Shown piece by piece: positions 11,808 to 25,400 of a DNA stretch of 64,000 bases; positions within the stretch are counted from its first letter, which is position 1; every line of letters starts with the position of its first letter. The stretch covers positions 68,501,638-68,565,637 of the forward strand of contig CM060177.1 in assembly GCA_030549775.1 (NCBI GenBank). Reading direction: 5' to 3'. Position numbers and translations under genes: made by a program. Origin of the DNA: Tamarix chinensis. Taxonomy: Eukaryota > Streptophyta > Magnoliopsida > Caryophyllales > Tamaricaceae. The notes beneath the pieces are model-generated. The model saw nothing but the letters and a program-made list of their open reading frames with translations. It was not told where the DNA came from and searched no databases.

Positions 11808-13399
11808 CTTATGGAGATTACAATTTAGAGAGAAGGTATGTTATATGAGTGAATTTGAGCATATTCAAGGACACTATTAGTATCATTATGTATATGATTT
11901 TTTACCATATGAGGGAGTCATGGGGTTTCTTTCTTAATAATGCTTCTGCCCTTTATGATCTCACATGACTCACTTGAGTTGAATATAAAGAGAGCCCTAA
12001 TACCCTAAGAACTAAGAACACTTTTCACTCTTATGACACCTTACTGCCTTGATGGTTTTACTCAATTAATTGAAAGGTATATGTAGGAACAGTGGTAACA
12101 TAATATATCAAACTATATCCTCACCTTAACAAGACTGCAAGAGCCACCATCTAACTTGCCGTCAAAGGTATGCAATACCGACAGGAGAAGAAGGCCTAAA
12201 ATCCCTAAAGTTAGCAGCATTCTCTTGGGGACCACTTTAGGGTACTATCACCTAACATAGGATACAACTACCTAATATAGTGTACAACTATCCATTGTAG
12301 CACTAGAGGACATTTGTTCTACCTACACATTTTGTACATTATAAATACCCTTTGGAGATAGAGACTAGAATATCATCAATCTAGGGAAGGGATAAAAATA
12401 TTGACGAAGTATTAGTGTAGAATGGAAGAAGAAGAAGAAGAAGAAGAAGAAGAGTACCAGTAAAGCTAAACTTAGGGTGGAAAATAAGGAGAGATTAAGC
12501 TAGATAGGGGTTGGATTACTATAATCTACCTAGTCCCTTCCTTTGTTTCTCTTCATTATTTTCTATTTGGTTGGAAGAAGTTTAGCAATAGTTAAATTTC
12601 TTAGTGAAAGGAAAAGATTGGGTAACCTATGTTGCTGTAATCACTGACATGATAGTCATGTTTAGTTAAATGACATTTCATTTTGTTGAGCTTCATTTGT
12701 TGAAGTGTTGAATGTTAACCACATTAAGTAGTCATCTAAATTATATATCAACTGTGATAGTGTATAGGACTTACATTGATGAATGGTGAAGAGTTCTTAT
12801 CATTAATCTGCTAAAACTTGCTACGCGACATTACCTTAGCCAATGCATCGTGATGGAGATGACCTAAGAGTATGTTTCACCACTGAGTAAAACCCATTGA
12901 GTCTAGAAGTATTAATATCCATTGAGCTTAACATGCTATAAATTGTCATAGGGTACATGCACTTGGTGTTAACATTTCCCATCTAACAGTTGTATCTTTT
13001 AATCTCCTTCCCATCTATCTTGCATTAATATTACTAACTTCCTAAGATCTCATTAACTTCATTATATTCTCAATATGACCCTACCAATATTTAGTCACAA
13101 AGTTCAGTTCAAATAATATTTGAGTTTGGTAAAGCATATTTAATTCATGTCTATGTGGGATTAACATCCACTCATCACTTTATTACTCGGGCTGATTGTA
13201 TATACTTGCATGATTATGTTATGCTCCATTATTAGTATTACCTTGCCAAAAATTGTTGAACTAAGCACAAACCAGAAAACAAGAGTGACACTCAATGGTA
13301 AGACAACCCATGATCTTGAAAATACTATAGGTAGTGGAATATTATAAGGAGTTTTCCAACAATCGAAAGACCACAAAGTAAGGAATGTGGTGAAACTTG
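11808..13399 (+). other. unassigned; probable copia leader region
   Basis: The sequence continues the copia element after the S1 insertion. It has no long frame. A TATAAATA-like stretch near 12340 and a GAA run at 12424-12454 are the only notable parts. If the primer site at 6922 belongs to the copia fossil, this is its untranslated leader, unusually long and perhaps holding further insertions that I cannot delimit. Confidence 0.35.
12424..12454. repeat. (GAA)n microsatellite
   Basis: About nine uninterrupted GAA units. Confidence 0.95.
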
Positions 13400-16073
13400 A
13401 TCTTTACAAGATCGAGGCCATAAGGGATGAAAAGAATGTTGAGAATGATAGAAATATTACCCTAAATATTTAGAGAAATTAGAGAAGAATGCTTGTGCCA
13501 TAAAGATCCTCTACTAATCATTTTATCTAGATGAGTTGAATCGAGGAATCACTTATAAATATTTTATAGAAATTTGGATACATTGAAGATATGTGATGAA
13601 GGAAAGAGCAAGATAAGGTAATGAAAAATTGATTTACTCATAGAAAAATATGAATTGCTTAAAATTTTGCAAAATGAGTCCATCTAGGATATGCTAACCC
13701 ATTTTACTATTACAGTATATGAATGTGATTTTTTAGATGTTGACAACACCATAGAGAAACATATTAGAAAGATTCACATTAGTCTACCTATGGAGAATAT
13801 GCGAAAGGTGACAACTATATAAGAGTCCAATGATATATCAAACTATCCACTAAAGAGACATACACAATCAATGGTTGCTTATGAAGAGATGATCGAATCT
13901 CAGCATAAAGAAAGAAGATTGGCACTTAAGACTATTCAAGGTAATGAAAGACCAAACTATGATTTGGAGTAATTTGAACTATTGACAAGGAAATTAAGGA
14001 AGTTCTTTAGAGGAAACATAACTTCTTGATATAACCTAGCAAAGAACTAAGGTAAGCATAGTTCAATTATTAAAGATATTATTTTTTTGAAAAATATTTT
14101 AAGTGTAGCAAGACATGTCACCAAATTAACAAATAACTTCAGTGGGAAGTTGATAAGAACAAAATGAAAATAAATATAAAAAAATGATGGTGGATGATGC
14201 ATGGGCAAATGAAGAAACTAATAAAAAATCAAGTGAGAAATAAGACTAGGAATGTTTCTAGACTACTACTAAGATTGGTGAGTCCAATATCAATGGTGGA
14301 ATTAGGTGGAATGAAAGAACCTCAAAAATCTATGATAAGAATGTATGTATAATGGAAAATAGAGAAGTCATGGAAGAAAATAATGATGAGGATGATTGTG
14401 AGGTAAGCATTATTAAACTTAGATAAAAATAAGGAAATGCTACAAAAAAGAAAATTCATGAAATATTTGACTGGTTGTTTCTAAATTTTAATGAGATCTA
14501 CATAGAAAATAAGGAATTAAGTGCTCACACAAAGTTTACTAGTTCACAACTTGAGTTTTTGAAGAAAAAATTAGAAAAAGAGAATAATAAGTTGGGCAAT
14601 GAACATAATCAACATATTTAGGACAATCTAAAGATATCACAATCACTAGTGAAGTAGGAGCAACTCATCAAGGTAGTCCAAGATAGTTTAACAAATGAAA
14701 TTGAATTAAAGAAACTTAGGGAAAAACTCAAAGAAATAACTATAAAGAATGTTGAGCTTGAAAAAAAAATGGATTGACAACTAGGGTTGATTAAAAGGTA
14801 AGAATTATGTAGAAAACATGATTGGTCAATCTAACAATTACTACAAGTAAGATTTAGGGTATATTTGATAAAAGAAGCCTACTTCCTTAGATTTTAAATA
14901 TTTTTCATATGTTGACCTAAATGAATACAAAGTGTGTAATCACTATAGGAAAAATGGTCATAAAAAATTTTATTTCTTGAAAATGATAAAATCTATGGGA
15001 AACAACTTCCCTTATATGAAAATTATGTGGATTAGAAACGACTCAGTGAATAGTCCTTCTAATGCTTTGAGGCCCTAACCTATTTGAGTTCCTAAGACCA
15101 AGAACTAACATTTTTTTGAATGGATAGGTGAGAGGAAATAGCCTTTAGTTTGTAGATAGTGGTTGCTTAATGCACAAGACAAGGGATAGAATAAAGTTCC
15201 TCCCTCTTAATGCCTTTACATATGGTAGTGTAACATTTTGTGACAACAAGAAAGGTGAGAAAACTAGTACAAGTAAGGTGAGTAAGTCACAAACATGCTC
15301 CATAGAGAAAAAAAAATTGGTTAAAAGGTTGAACCATAATCTCCAAAGTATCTATCAACTATGTGATAGATGAATGTAGTTGAGTTCCTCACTTAAAAAT
15401 GTCTATTTTTAAGTTTGAGCACGAAAAAAACTAGTGTGAAAGGTAAAAGGAAACACATTGTATAAGAAGTTTATTTGAGAAGGATCAAAGAAAAATTTTC
15501 AAATACATAAATGAAGAACAAGAGGATTTGTTACTATGGCACAAAAGGCTAAACCATGTACATTTCTCTCAAATGGGAAGGCTAAAATCTAGAAAACTAT
15601 TCAAAGGTTTTATATCAATGCATGTACAAAAGGAAAACTAGTAAAATCATATTTCAAACCCAAAGCAATGGAAAAAACTTCAAAACCATTCAAGCTACTA
15701 CATATGGATCTTTGTAGATAAATGAGAGTTACTAGAAGAGGTGGTAATTAATATGTGTTTGTTGTAGTGGTTAACTAGTCCAGGTGCAGGTGGAATTTGT
15801 TTGTATCTTTAAAAGATGATACATATGATGGGTTCCTAGACTTTGGGAAAAATACATAGAAAAAAACTATTCTATGACTTAAATCTTTTAGATTTTTATC
15901 ATGGAACGAATTTTTAGAATCATGATTTCTTTGAGTTTTGCAAAACTAATGGTGTGGACCACAACTTCATAGCTCCCATCACACCATAGAAAAGTGGAGT
16001 GGTGGAAAGAAAGAATGTGACACTTGAGAAAATAGGAAGGACTAGGTTGTTGTCCAATTCCCTCCCAAGGAAC
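13400..16073 (+). pseudogene. Ty1/copia gag-pol fossil (gag, protease, pre-integrase, integrase)
   Basis: A plus-strand copia polyprotein broken by many stops and shifts. Near 13634-13723 a gag segment reads EKYELLKI and MLTHFTITV. It is followed by VAYEEMIESQ near 13870 and a lysine/glutamate-rich stretch (14480-14780). The protease active-site region FVDSGCLMHK lies near 15150 and keeps DSG. The GAG-pre-integrase segment LWHKRLNHVHFSQMG is near 15535. The integrase core has HMDL near 15700 and VVERKN near 16000, so the first Asp and the Glu positions remain. The copy ends at 16073 where M2 begins. RT and RNase H are not found anywhere in the window, so the 3' half was lost or displaced. Confidence 0.85.
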
Positions 16074-16444
16074 TATAACTATAATATCCCTACTTCACCA
16101 GCTAAAAATATCCCTCCTTGCCTCTCTTATGCTAAGTACTAAGGCTAAAACAAAACTCTACTAGAGTAAATTAGCAGAACTAGATATAATAGATATTAGA
16201 GTTACAAATAAATATTATAGTGTAACAGTATAACCAAAGCATAGTATAAGACATGAGAATCTAAACGAAAACCAGTTGTAATAAAAATAACACTAGAAGA
16301 TATACCTACAATTTGCCCCAACTCTTATACCTAAACGCACATTCTAAAAATGGAACTTCTTACCAAGGACTCCTTTTATCTTACCTTCACTGATAAACTT
16401 CATTCCCTTCCATGGTCCTCACATAGTCATCTGTAAAAGTAGTA

Positions 16445-16467
16445 TTAGTACAACTTCCTAGTACTGA
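16445..16467. promoter_or_regulatory. LTR stem-loop with altered loop (S8)
   Basis: The arms TTAGTAC and GTACTGA are kept (one G-T type mismatch), while the loop is nine unrelated bases instead of GCTAC. Confidence 0.6.
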
Positions 16468-17223
16468 GTAAATCTTAATACCTCACAAGAGGCACCATAC
16501 CAATATTTCTCACAATCACACAAAAATAGAAAAGAATTTTTGAGTATTAGGCATGAACAATACAAATAATATTCATGGAATAAAATATATCAGTGTCTTA
16601 GTCTAAACTCAACAATAAAACATAGTAAGCCACTTCTCATCATTTGTAAGTGTAAAGTTATATTCAATTAGTTAAAAGCATTCCGATCACAAAAGTAGGC
16701 CACTAATTAAGGCATTTATCGAAATAACAATAAAAAATAATGGCACTAATGTAACACCACCATTTTTCACTACCAAAAAGTATTGATAAAACATTTTTGG
16801 AAGTAGAAAACACCTAGAAAAAATAGGATGTTACCACCATACCTGACAAAGGATAAACGTATGTTTCTTACTCCATATAGGATATAAGGCTAGAACAACA
16901 AAAAAGCTGAAAACAATAGAGTACACAAAATAATAATTTAAGTAGACAACTTCAAAGAGTGTTTACATAGGAGGACCAAAAAGGGTTTCGATCAAATCAT
17001 TACAAAATACATGTTGGCAAAGTAGAGGGCTAGAGTGAAAGGAATTAGGGTATAACACCCAATTTAAAATATTTATAGGCCACGAGCCTTATCAAAACAT
17101 TCTAGATATCCTTGCTCTTAAGCCCCAACCTAACTAAGGTACGTCCTTTACTAGCCATTCCCAAAATCCTATACATGGTCCTCTACTTATGGGAATTAGC
17201 AGGTGACCAAGAAAATGAATGCA

Positions 17224-17242
17224 TCAGTACGCTACGTACTGA
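17224..17242. promoter_or_regulatory. conserved LTR stem-loop (S6 copy)
   Basis: TCAGTACGCTACGTACTGA, identical over all 19 bases to the S1 copy although the surrounding LTR is widely diverged. Confidence 0.85.
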
Positions 17243-18459
17243 GTAAGCTAAGTTTCTCCCTCAATGTAAACATAAGTATACCAATTTATCATACATTAAT
17301 AAAAAAGAAAACAAAATGCATCATGAAAAGATGAATATAATTTTAGGAGTGTATAAAGAAAGGTTATCATGCACATTTCCTATAAATCATAGTACATCAT
17401 GCTTATTTTTACATCCTTCTCATATAAGCACTTACATATGTAATAGCAATGAGCATCCAAGCAACCTTTAGGTTTATTTCCAATTATTTAAATACTTAGG
17501 TTATACCATTTACTTATCCATATATAAGATAGGTTAATAATTCAATCAATATTCTAAATCATGAACAATTAGTCATTTTGACCATTAGCCAAGTGTATAA
17601 ACCAAATTCATTCATTTTGGTTAAATCAAGCCATTAATCCCATTTCTAAACCAATCATTAACCATTCAGTTAGTCATCATTTATAAATTATCAACCAACA
17701 TTTAACATCTATATTTTATTATCACCAAACAATAGACTATGCACCACCCCATGGTCTCACATACTATAGAAGCTTATCTCAACAAGGAATAAATTCTAGG
17801 CCAAAGCCAATCACCAAGTGGACATAAGTCTAGGTCAAAGTAGACAAATATTGACATAAGTCTAGGCCAAAGCCACCCACTTAGGTAACTAAACTCTTTA
17901 ATATCGATACCCTCTAGTAAATCATCAATTTCTAGAGTAGGTAAGGCATTGGGATCTCTCAGGATCCCACCCAAAAGCAAAGCCTAAAGGCACCAAAAAT
18001 GCCCTAAGGCAAATTAACCCCTGGTTGCTAATTGAAGATTGAGTAACCCAAACCCATCCTCAATTTGACTTTATTTTTCTTTAATTGATTAGTATTTTAT
18101 TTATATGGATGGGTGACCCATACAAAGCAAGCAATACCACTTTACATGTTAATCCATGACAATCCTTTTCTTCCTAATTTTCCAACAATGTGGGTTGTCT
18201 ATTTGTTCTTGGCCAACATTATTGATACCCACCATATTGTTTAATTTTAGCCCATACTAATTCTCATTACACTCTTTGTAATATCATCAGTTATCATATG
18301 TGAAATACCCATTAAAGCTTTATATTTCTTATAGAGCATACCATGAAATATGATCCTTTCTAATATTTTCATTAGGCTAATAATCAATGATAAAATTTTT
18401 ATTTTATCTCATTAATAATCATTGTATAGTCCCAAACATAACCTCAAAGCATAACAAAA

Positions 18460-18780
18460 AAAAATCAAGTAAACTAGTCAAACAATCTATTAGTTTGACC
18501 CAACTAGTTGATTGCTTGCACCAACCAGTCAATCCATTTAGAGTGACTAGTCGATCAATGTGACTCAACCAAACCATGCTTTCTTCAAACTAGGCAATTG
18601 ATTTGCGCAAACTAGTTATTGTTCATAAATTAGTCAATTAGTTATACCTAAGTCAATGGGTTTTAATAGAGAGCAAGACTAAGGTCTTTGCAAGCCTACC
18701 AATCGATGGCTCTAGTCAACCAATTGGCTATTCTAGGAACCAGTCTATCAATTTGACCTAACCAGTAGATTAGTTTATCA
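18460..18780. repeat. degenerate AGTCGATTGG-type array (S6)
   Basis: Irregular copies of a quasi-palindromic unit like AACCAGTCGATTGGTT, spaced roughly 20-40 bp. The same kind of array occurs in M1, S7, M2 and both S9 LTRs at equivalent places but not in subfamily A. Confidence 0.75.
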
Positions 18781-19441
18781 TAACACAACACCAAATCACA
18801 AATTTCATGCAAATTGTTACACATAAAACAACCTTAACAACATTAAAGCATGCATCAAAATAGTCTAACATATTTCCAACCAAATTAACATGAATTTCTC
18901 AACAAGGAATCATCATATCCTATATTTACCAATTTATGCCTTTTACTCAAATCATATCATATTACCATTCAAATCACATATACGAACTATATTCTTTCAT
19001 GCAAACTTGTAGAAATCAACTAAAGGTAAAACCTAACATACATGAATACTTGCTAAAATTTTTAGAGCAACAATTAGTTACTTGATGCAGGAGAAATACC
19101 AATTGCCAAGAATCTCAGCTTTTAAATCCTTAAAAACACGATCTTAAACTTAGACATTACACTAAAACTTTATTAAATTTTTGAACTAAAAAATAGATAC
19201 AAATAAAAACATGCCACTTGAGGGAAACATAGTGGAGAATCTTAACTAGACTACTCTACCTTTTTCCTAGAATTTAACTCCCCCTTACTTAATAATTAAA
19301 GCAAGAGAGAGTTAGGTATCGGATCAAAAAAGTGTAAGATGATTTAATGGTAATACTTCAAGAGTAGAAAGAAGGGAGGGAATATAGAACATAGAAATTT
19401 TAGTAGCTGAAAAAAAGGTGCAAATAAGGGATGGTTAGGGC

Positions 19442-19449
19442 TATTTATA
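19442..19449 (-). promoter_or_regulatory. TATA box of S6
   Basis: TATAAATA on the minus strand within GGCTATAAATAGCCC, at the position expected from S1 and S3. Confidence 0.6.
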
Positions 19450-22400
19450 GCCAACCAATTGAAGGAAAATAATGAGGGTTTAGGAACCAACTCGAAATAA
19501 TATAATTAACTATTTGAATTTGAGCAAAATAGATGGATTTTGTCCAAGATTTGCTAACCTATTATTTAGAGTAAAAATGGTGTCTCTAGAGAACTTAGGT
19601 CAATTAGACTAGAATTAGCATACATAAATGGAGTAATGGAAGGTTAGAGTGGAAGGAACCTTCCAACTACTTAGATTAATTCATAAGATCAAAGCATTTG
19701 ATCTTATAATCATGTAGAGGAGTGAGGAGAAAGAAGACAACATTGAAGTCATCTCTCCACCTCAATTGTCCCAAAGGACTTCCAGATCAATTGAAGGTAA
19801 TATATTGGGTCAAATGCATCATTAAAATAGTAAGGAATCTCTTAATGAAAAATTATGATGGATTGATAAGGTTCCATTTTAGTGTAAAAGATGTTTTAGA
19901 AAATTAAATTTGAAAAAAAGGACCATCTCGACAAACTGGTTGATAGGTTTTGGTGTACAAGCCAACTTTTCCATCACCAGTCGATCAGTTTCCCCAACCA
20001 TTCAATTAGTTTACCTAAGAAAACCAAATTTTCTAGAATGATAAACTAGCCAATCTATTCACGGAACTAGTTGATTGATTTGCTTGAAAAACTCAATAAA
20101 CTCCATTTTTCAACATTATTTCAAATCAAACTTTTCCCTAAATAAAAATCAAAAGTCTAAAATTGACATATTTTCTAATTCAACCATTTACAAAAATATA
20201 TGATATTACAACCAAGGTGTCTAGCGAGCTAACAAATTCAAGATAAACTAAGGTAGAGCACTCAGGTAACTAGCAAACCAAAAATACATACCAATACCTA
20301 GGTAGGGTATTGAGGCAAATACTTCACCAATAATCCATCATAATATTAAGGTAGGGTACTAAGGTAACAATCGAACCAACAATCCTTCTTTTTGTTTTAT
20401 TACACAATAAAAATTTTCATTTTAACTTCCTTACTTAAGAGTGATACAAATAAACCAAGGGATAAAGTTGTACACCATGTAATATTGGTGCAAGAAATCA
20501 TCACAATACCCTTACCTAAAAAATAGGGACACGGCAGTATGCCAAGTCATACTATCACCTAAAAGTAACATAATATCCTTCTAACCTCAGTTACAGAGTC
20601 CTTAAGTATCAATACCCCCCTTAGGGCTCATAAGTCACCTACAGAGTAGAGTGGAGCCTTAAAAACTTGGCCATAATAGCACACTAGTGAACCAAAAATT
20701 AGGGCTAACACTTCACCTTTAAGGTAGAAACCCCTAAAAAGAAATTATTCCCAACTCGAGCTCTTTCACTTTAAGTATTAATATCTTATGAGGTGACCAC
20801 ATAATTCACTAGATAAACCATAAGGTCACATGTTTATATCAAGCAAAGTCTACCTATCACAAGGCTAAGGCCATCCAAGCATTCTTTTACTTGTAAACAC
20901 TACATTAGATAAAAATTACCGAAATACCCTTAACACCTTGGTTTCTACATTTTATTTATTTATTTTTGTATTAAACATTATCCTTTTGAGAGATTTTTCA
21001 TGACCAGAGAAAGGCAACATTTCACATTATTTTAGCACATAGATAATCTTTGCATTTTGACAATTAACTATATTTACTAATTTTTATACATTTAGTGGGT
21101 TGTGCCCACCAAAATCTTAGTCATGTGACTATCAAGTAGCACATCTTTCATCCAAAATGTGCGTACACATATAAAGCATAAAATATCATTCAAATATGAG
21201 CATTATCATCATAGTACATGTAGGAGAATATCTCTAACCTCAGATAATGTGAATAAAACTTATCATAAACTAACCCTAGTCATACGCATATGCATCAATA
21301 TGAACAATCCAAACCCTACCTCTATACATAAGCATTCATAAGGAATATACCAAGCCATTTGAATAATAACTTGATAATAATGTAATCCTTAATAAAATCT
21401 TAAATATGCAAATTTAAAACATTTGGCATATTCCATACATATAACTTAATTATCAAAAATCATACATATCATTATTTTATCATTTTATCATGCATCCTAA
21501 AATACTCAACAAGCATAAACCCTAGCATGATTCTACATCTAAAAGTTTCTAGCATGCAGACACATAAATTTTCTATCATCATATTAGTGATTATATTTAC
21601 CTAGAACAAGCTTATTCAAAATAGGTCTTCTTTAAAGCTCTCAAGAAATACCTAGCAACTTAACATTCAAACATAGATGTATATCAGCATATAATATTAC
21701 ACCATAATAATCCACAATCACTAAAATGATTTATGTCTAGTAATTGGTCCATTAAGGAAGAGGAAAGCTAAAGGAAAAACTTAAAACTAATCAAGGAATT
21801 TTTGCCGAGAAGCGTAAGGGTGGAAATGGAGAAAATGGTTGTTGGTCAAGGGAACAACGAATGGTGAAAGTGGTCAAGATAAGGAGGGGAGAATGGCAAC
21901 AATGTTGCAAAAATATGGGGAAGAAGAGTGCAGCACAAAGGTCAAGGGTGGGTGAAGTGTTTTAGTAGAAAGGGGTGCAGGGATAAGGCGGAGCTTCGGC
22001 TAAAATTGTTTAAGGGGTGTGTGTGTGTGTAGCTATGCTAATTATGGCTGAAAGGTAGCAAGAAATAACAGGTTTGGCTAGTGGAGATAGGGTGGGAACA
22101 ATAAGATTGGCTAATGGTGGGGAAGAGGAAATGGTGAGGTGTGTCAAAGGTATGAAAAGAAATAGAATTGTGTAAGGAAGGGGGATGGATAGCTGGTGTA
22201 GGGCATGGAGCCTTGATGGTAGTGGCCAACGGTCAGCTAAGGAGACCAACAAGGGTTGTTGTCACATAATAAAAATTGGTAGAGGAAAGGAGTTACAACT
22301 AGGGTGATGGAGAAATATTATGCGTAAGAGGGAGTTTGGGTGAGGAAGGATTTCCAGGATGGTTCAAGGCTTGGCACAACATAGGAGGATATAAGTAATG

Positions 22401-25400
22401 GTTGTGTGTAGTGAAACGAGGAGAAAAATAAGGTGAGCAAAACAAGGGAGAGAGGTGGGTATGGTGTAGGAGTTGTAGGGTGAATTTATAGTAAGCTGTC
22501 AAGGTAAGGAGGGTAGGGTGATGGTCATATGAAAATTCAATATATATTAGAGATAGATTAGAGTAAAAATCTAGGTAAAGATTTAGGTTGACAATATTCG
22601 ATAGGATTTAAGGTTACTGAACAAGGTTTATTTGACAAAATGAATATCGGTTACAACCGAACTTAGGTTTGAAAATTAAAATACACTCTCTAGTCTATAT
22701 TAACCTAATTAAATTTTATAATTAATATGTCATGATAATATTACACATATTATCAATATATTTATTATCAAGTATCCTAAAATAATTATTATAACTAATG
22801 CACATAATTATCAGTTATAATTAGGATACTCTGAGAATAAGGTATTATAGTAAGACCCCCAAATTTTAGAATAGAAAGTTTAATTTAAAGAAAAATAAAA
22901 AGCATTTATAAAAGCATTATTGAGGAATGCAACTGCCATATCAATAATGAAAGAGGTGTAATCATCACCTAACCCATGCTTGATGCAAAGAAAATGGAAC
23001 ATCAGGCTAAAAATACACATGCATCAATAATAAAACAATGATACTAACAAGCAGATGCAAATATAAGGACCAAAGCTAAGAGTTTAAATAACTAAAGGAA
23101 TAAAAGTATCCCAACATAGTGGGAAAAACACCTAAAGCCGAATACAATAACTCTTAACCAATAAAATAGAAATCTCAATCTCCAATAAATGGCCAGCTAC
23201 TAGCCCTCGTCATCATCCTCAACATACCCTAGCTGAGAATTATAACCTTGCAAATCATCCTTTACTCACTGCACCAAAAGTTAGATCATCATAGTAATTA
23301 CACAAATTTAGTATCGATACATTGATGTAGTAGTAAAACATACTACCTAAAATATGATAATGTCTCATGTTGCACATTGAGGTTACATAATAACATGGTG
23401 TACAACATGCTTAGAAAGAGGAACGTGGCTCATTAGATTGCAGATACACATATGATGTAGTAGGGCATATAGAGTACACATAGATGAGTTTCCAAAACAA
23501 GCCACATCATGTCATTATCCATGACAGGGACTAGCATATGACTACAACTATAACACTTACATTTTTCACTTCAAAAAAATTATGGAAGAGACTATATAAG
23601 ATAACCTTACAAAAAATAAGGTGCTACTATCATATGTAATGCAAGATAGGCACCTCAACACCTACTTCACATTAGACACAAGGATAAGTATCTAACCAAC
23701 CAAACGTAAGGGAAAAATAGAGTGCGTAAGAAAACACTTAAAGGTATAAAAATAAAGGGGTATAACCCAAGGCTATACAAGCCCTCAAAATTGTACAAAA
23801 GCTACACCAAATGAAAACATTAGTCAGAGGAAATCTATTACAATGAAAGATGCCTTCGTCACTCAAGGACCATAAAGGAATGTTTGTGAAAATGCCTACA
23901 CTCAAGCAACCAAACTATGCTAAAGAAGAGGATGGACCACTCACTAGTCATCCTTAGAAAACCAAAAAAGACCTCCTACTTGTGGGATTGAGCAATGGCT
24001 TAGAGAGACAACCCCGTCAAAATGTATACATATTGAGAAAACCAATTTGCTACTAATTTATATCAACGTACATGAAAGACCCGTACAATATGTTCATTGT
24101 AAAACATACCAAAATCTACATCCAATAGTTATATTATGTCATTCACTGACTATCACACCAGGTCATACCAAACATATTTTGATACACCAAAATATGCCTA
24201 ATCATAATCATACTATCATAGACGGATATATAGGTTATATCACACATATATTATTCTTAAGGAAATATTAATCACTTGGATTATCCTTATAATAGTGTTT
24301 AAAGTGTAGCTTGTAGGGTAATATGCAAATAGATATACATAAATAACTTTTCAACCATGTAATCTTATAGTAGATGGGTTATGTTTATAATAAAAATAGA
24401 TCAAGCAATAATTCATGGAAAAACATCAAAAATACAAAATCATACCACAAAAGAGCATTTGAGAGAAACATATGATGGCACATGTTGTTTACCAATATAT
24501 ACACAATAATATTATACATTCATAGGAACATGTGATTGATAGAACATTTAAGGAAGTTAAATGTGGGTTACATAACATACTTATAAACTATCTATACCTA
24601 TATTTTTTTGGAGTGATAGTATCATTCCTTTATACCCATTTACCGAGGAATGAATAGGTTTATGTAATAATTCACGACTTAAGTGAGGCCTAACCTCTTA
24701 AATACTTATGAGACAAAACCAAGTATCATGTCAGCAAAATAACCACATCAAGATTGAGCATAAAATAAGATAAGGTTAATTAATACATCTTTCCAATTTA
24801 TTTTGGTTATTATTTTGTGTTAGGTGAACATAAAACTCCTTCAAAAAATAATTGTGTGATAGGTAGAATTATTCCCTATAATCTCTCAATAACCATAGAA
24901 ATTAAAATAAATAAATGGTCTTAAAGTCCTAGCTAAAGTTAAAATACTTGCTGGACATAAGTCCTAGCTCATGCAAAAGTATCTATCATGTTGTGACCCA
25001 ACCCTCTAGTATCGATATCCCTTAGTACATCATTAGTATCTGGAGTAGGAAAGATATCATGAATAACTTGGATCTCGGGATCAACTAAGATCCTATCTGA
25101 AGGCAACCAAAGGTAAAATATCAAAAGGTAGACTAGCCTCCTGTATCTAATTGAGGATTGTATAAAAAAGACCTAAAATAATGATCGTTCTACTTTGAGT
25201 AATTAGTATCATATTAGATCAAGATCTCATAATAGACCAATGTCCATAGAAGAAATCATAAATATTAAAAATCATTTAAATCCAAAAGCAACCATATAAG
25301 GATATCATCTAATGTTTTCCTTAAGGATATCTTAAGTCATCATCCCATTACTTGATCAACTATGGCAATAGATGGAATTATACAATGTTAATATAAGACA

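Larger units (their letters stand above)
16750..20210 (-). mobile_element. S6: solo long LTR, subfamily B
   Basis: It begins TGTAACACCACC and ends GATATTACA, 3461 bp, flanked by ACTAA (16745-16749) and ACCAA (20211-20215), a duplication with one C/T difference. The LTR sense is minus, with a TATA box at 19442-19449. A perfect stem-loop is at 17224-17242. Degenerate AGTCGATTGG-like arrays occupy about 18460-18780 and 19930-20090. No coding sequence lies inside. Its sequence resembles the S9 LTR throughout, which ties the solo LTRs to a gypsy parent. Confidence 0.8.
16080..22849 (-). mobile_element. S8: solo LTR split by S6
   Basis: It starts TATAATATCCCTAC (TG decayed to TA), ends GGTATTATA, and is about 3.3 kb once S6 and its duplication are removed. 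The flanks ATAAC (16075-16079) and GTAAG (22850-22854) agree at 3 of 5 bases. The right copy plus the next bases reads 'gtaagacccccaaat', that is the start of an LTR, so S8 landed within the first six bases of M2. It has a TATA-like AATTTATAG on the minus strand at 22482-22490, a purine-rich promoter region (21770-22520) and stem-loop arms at 16445-16467. It is intermediate between subfamilies A and B. Confidence 0.65.
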
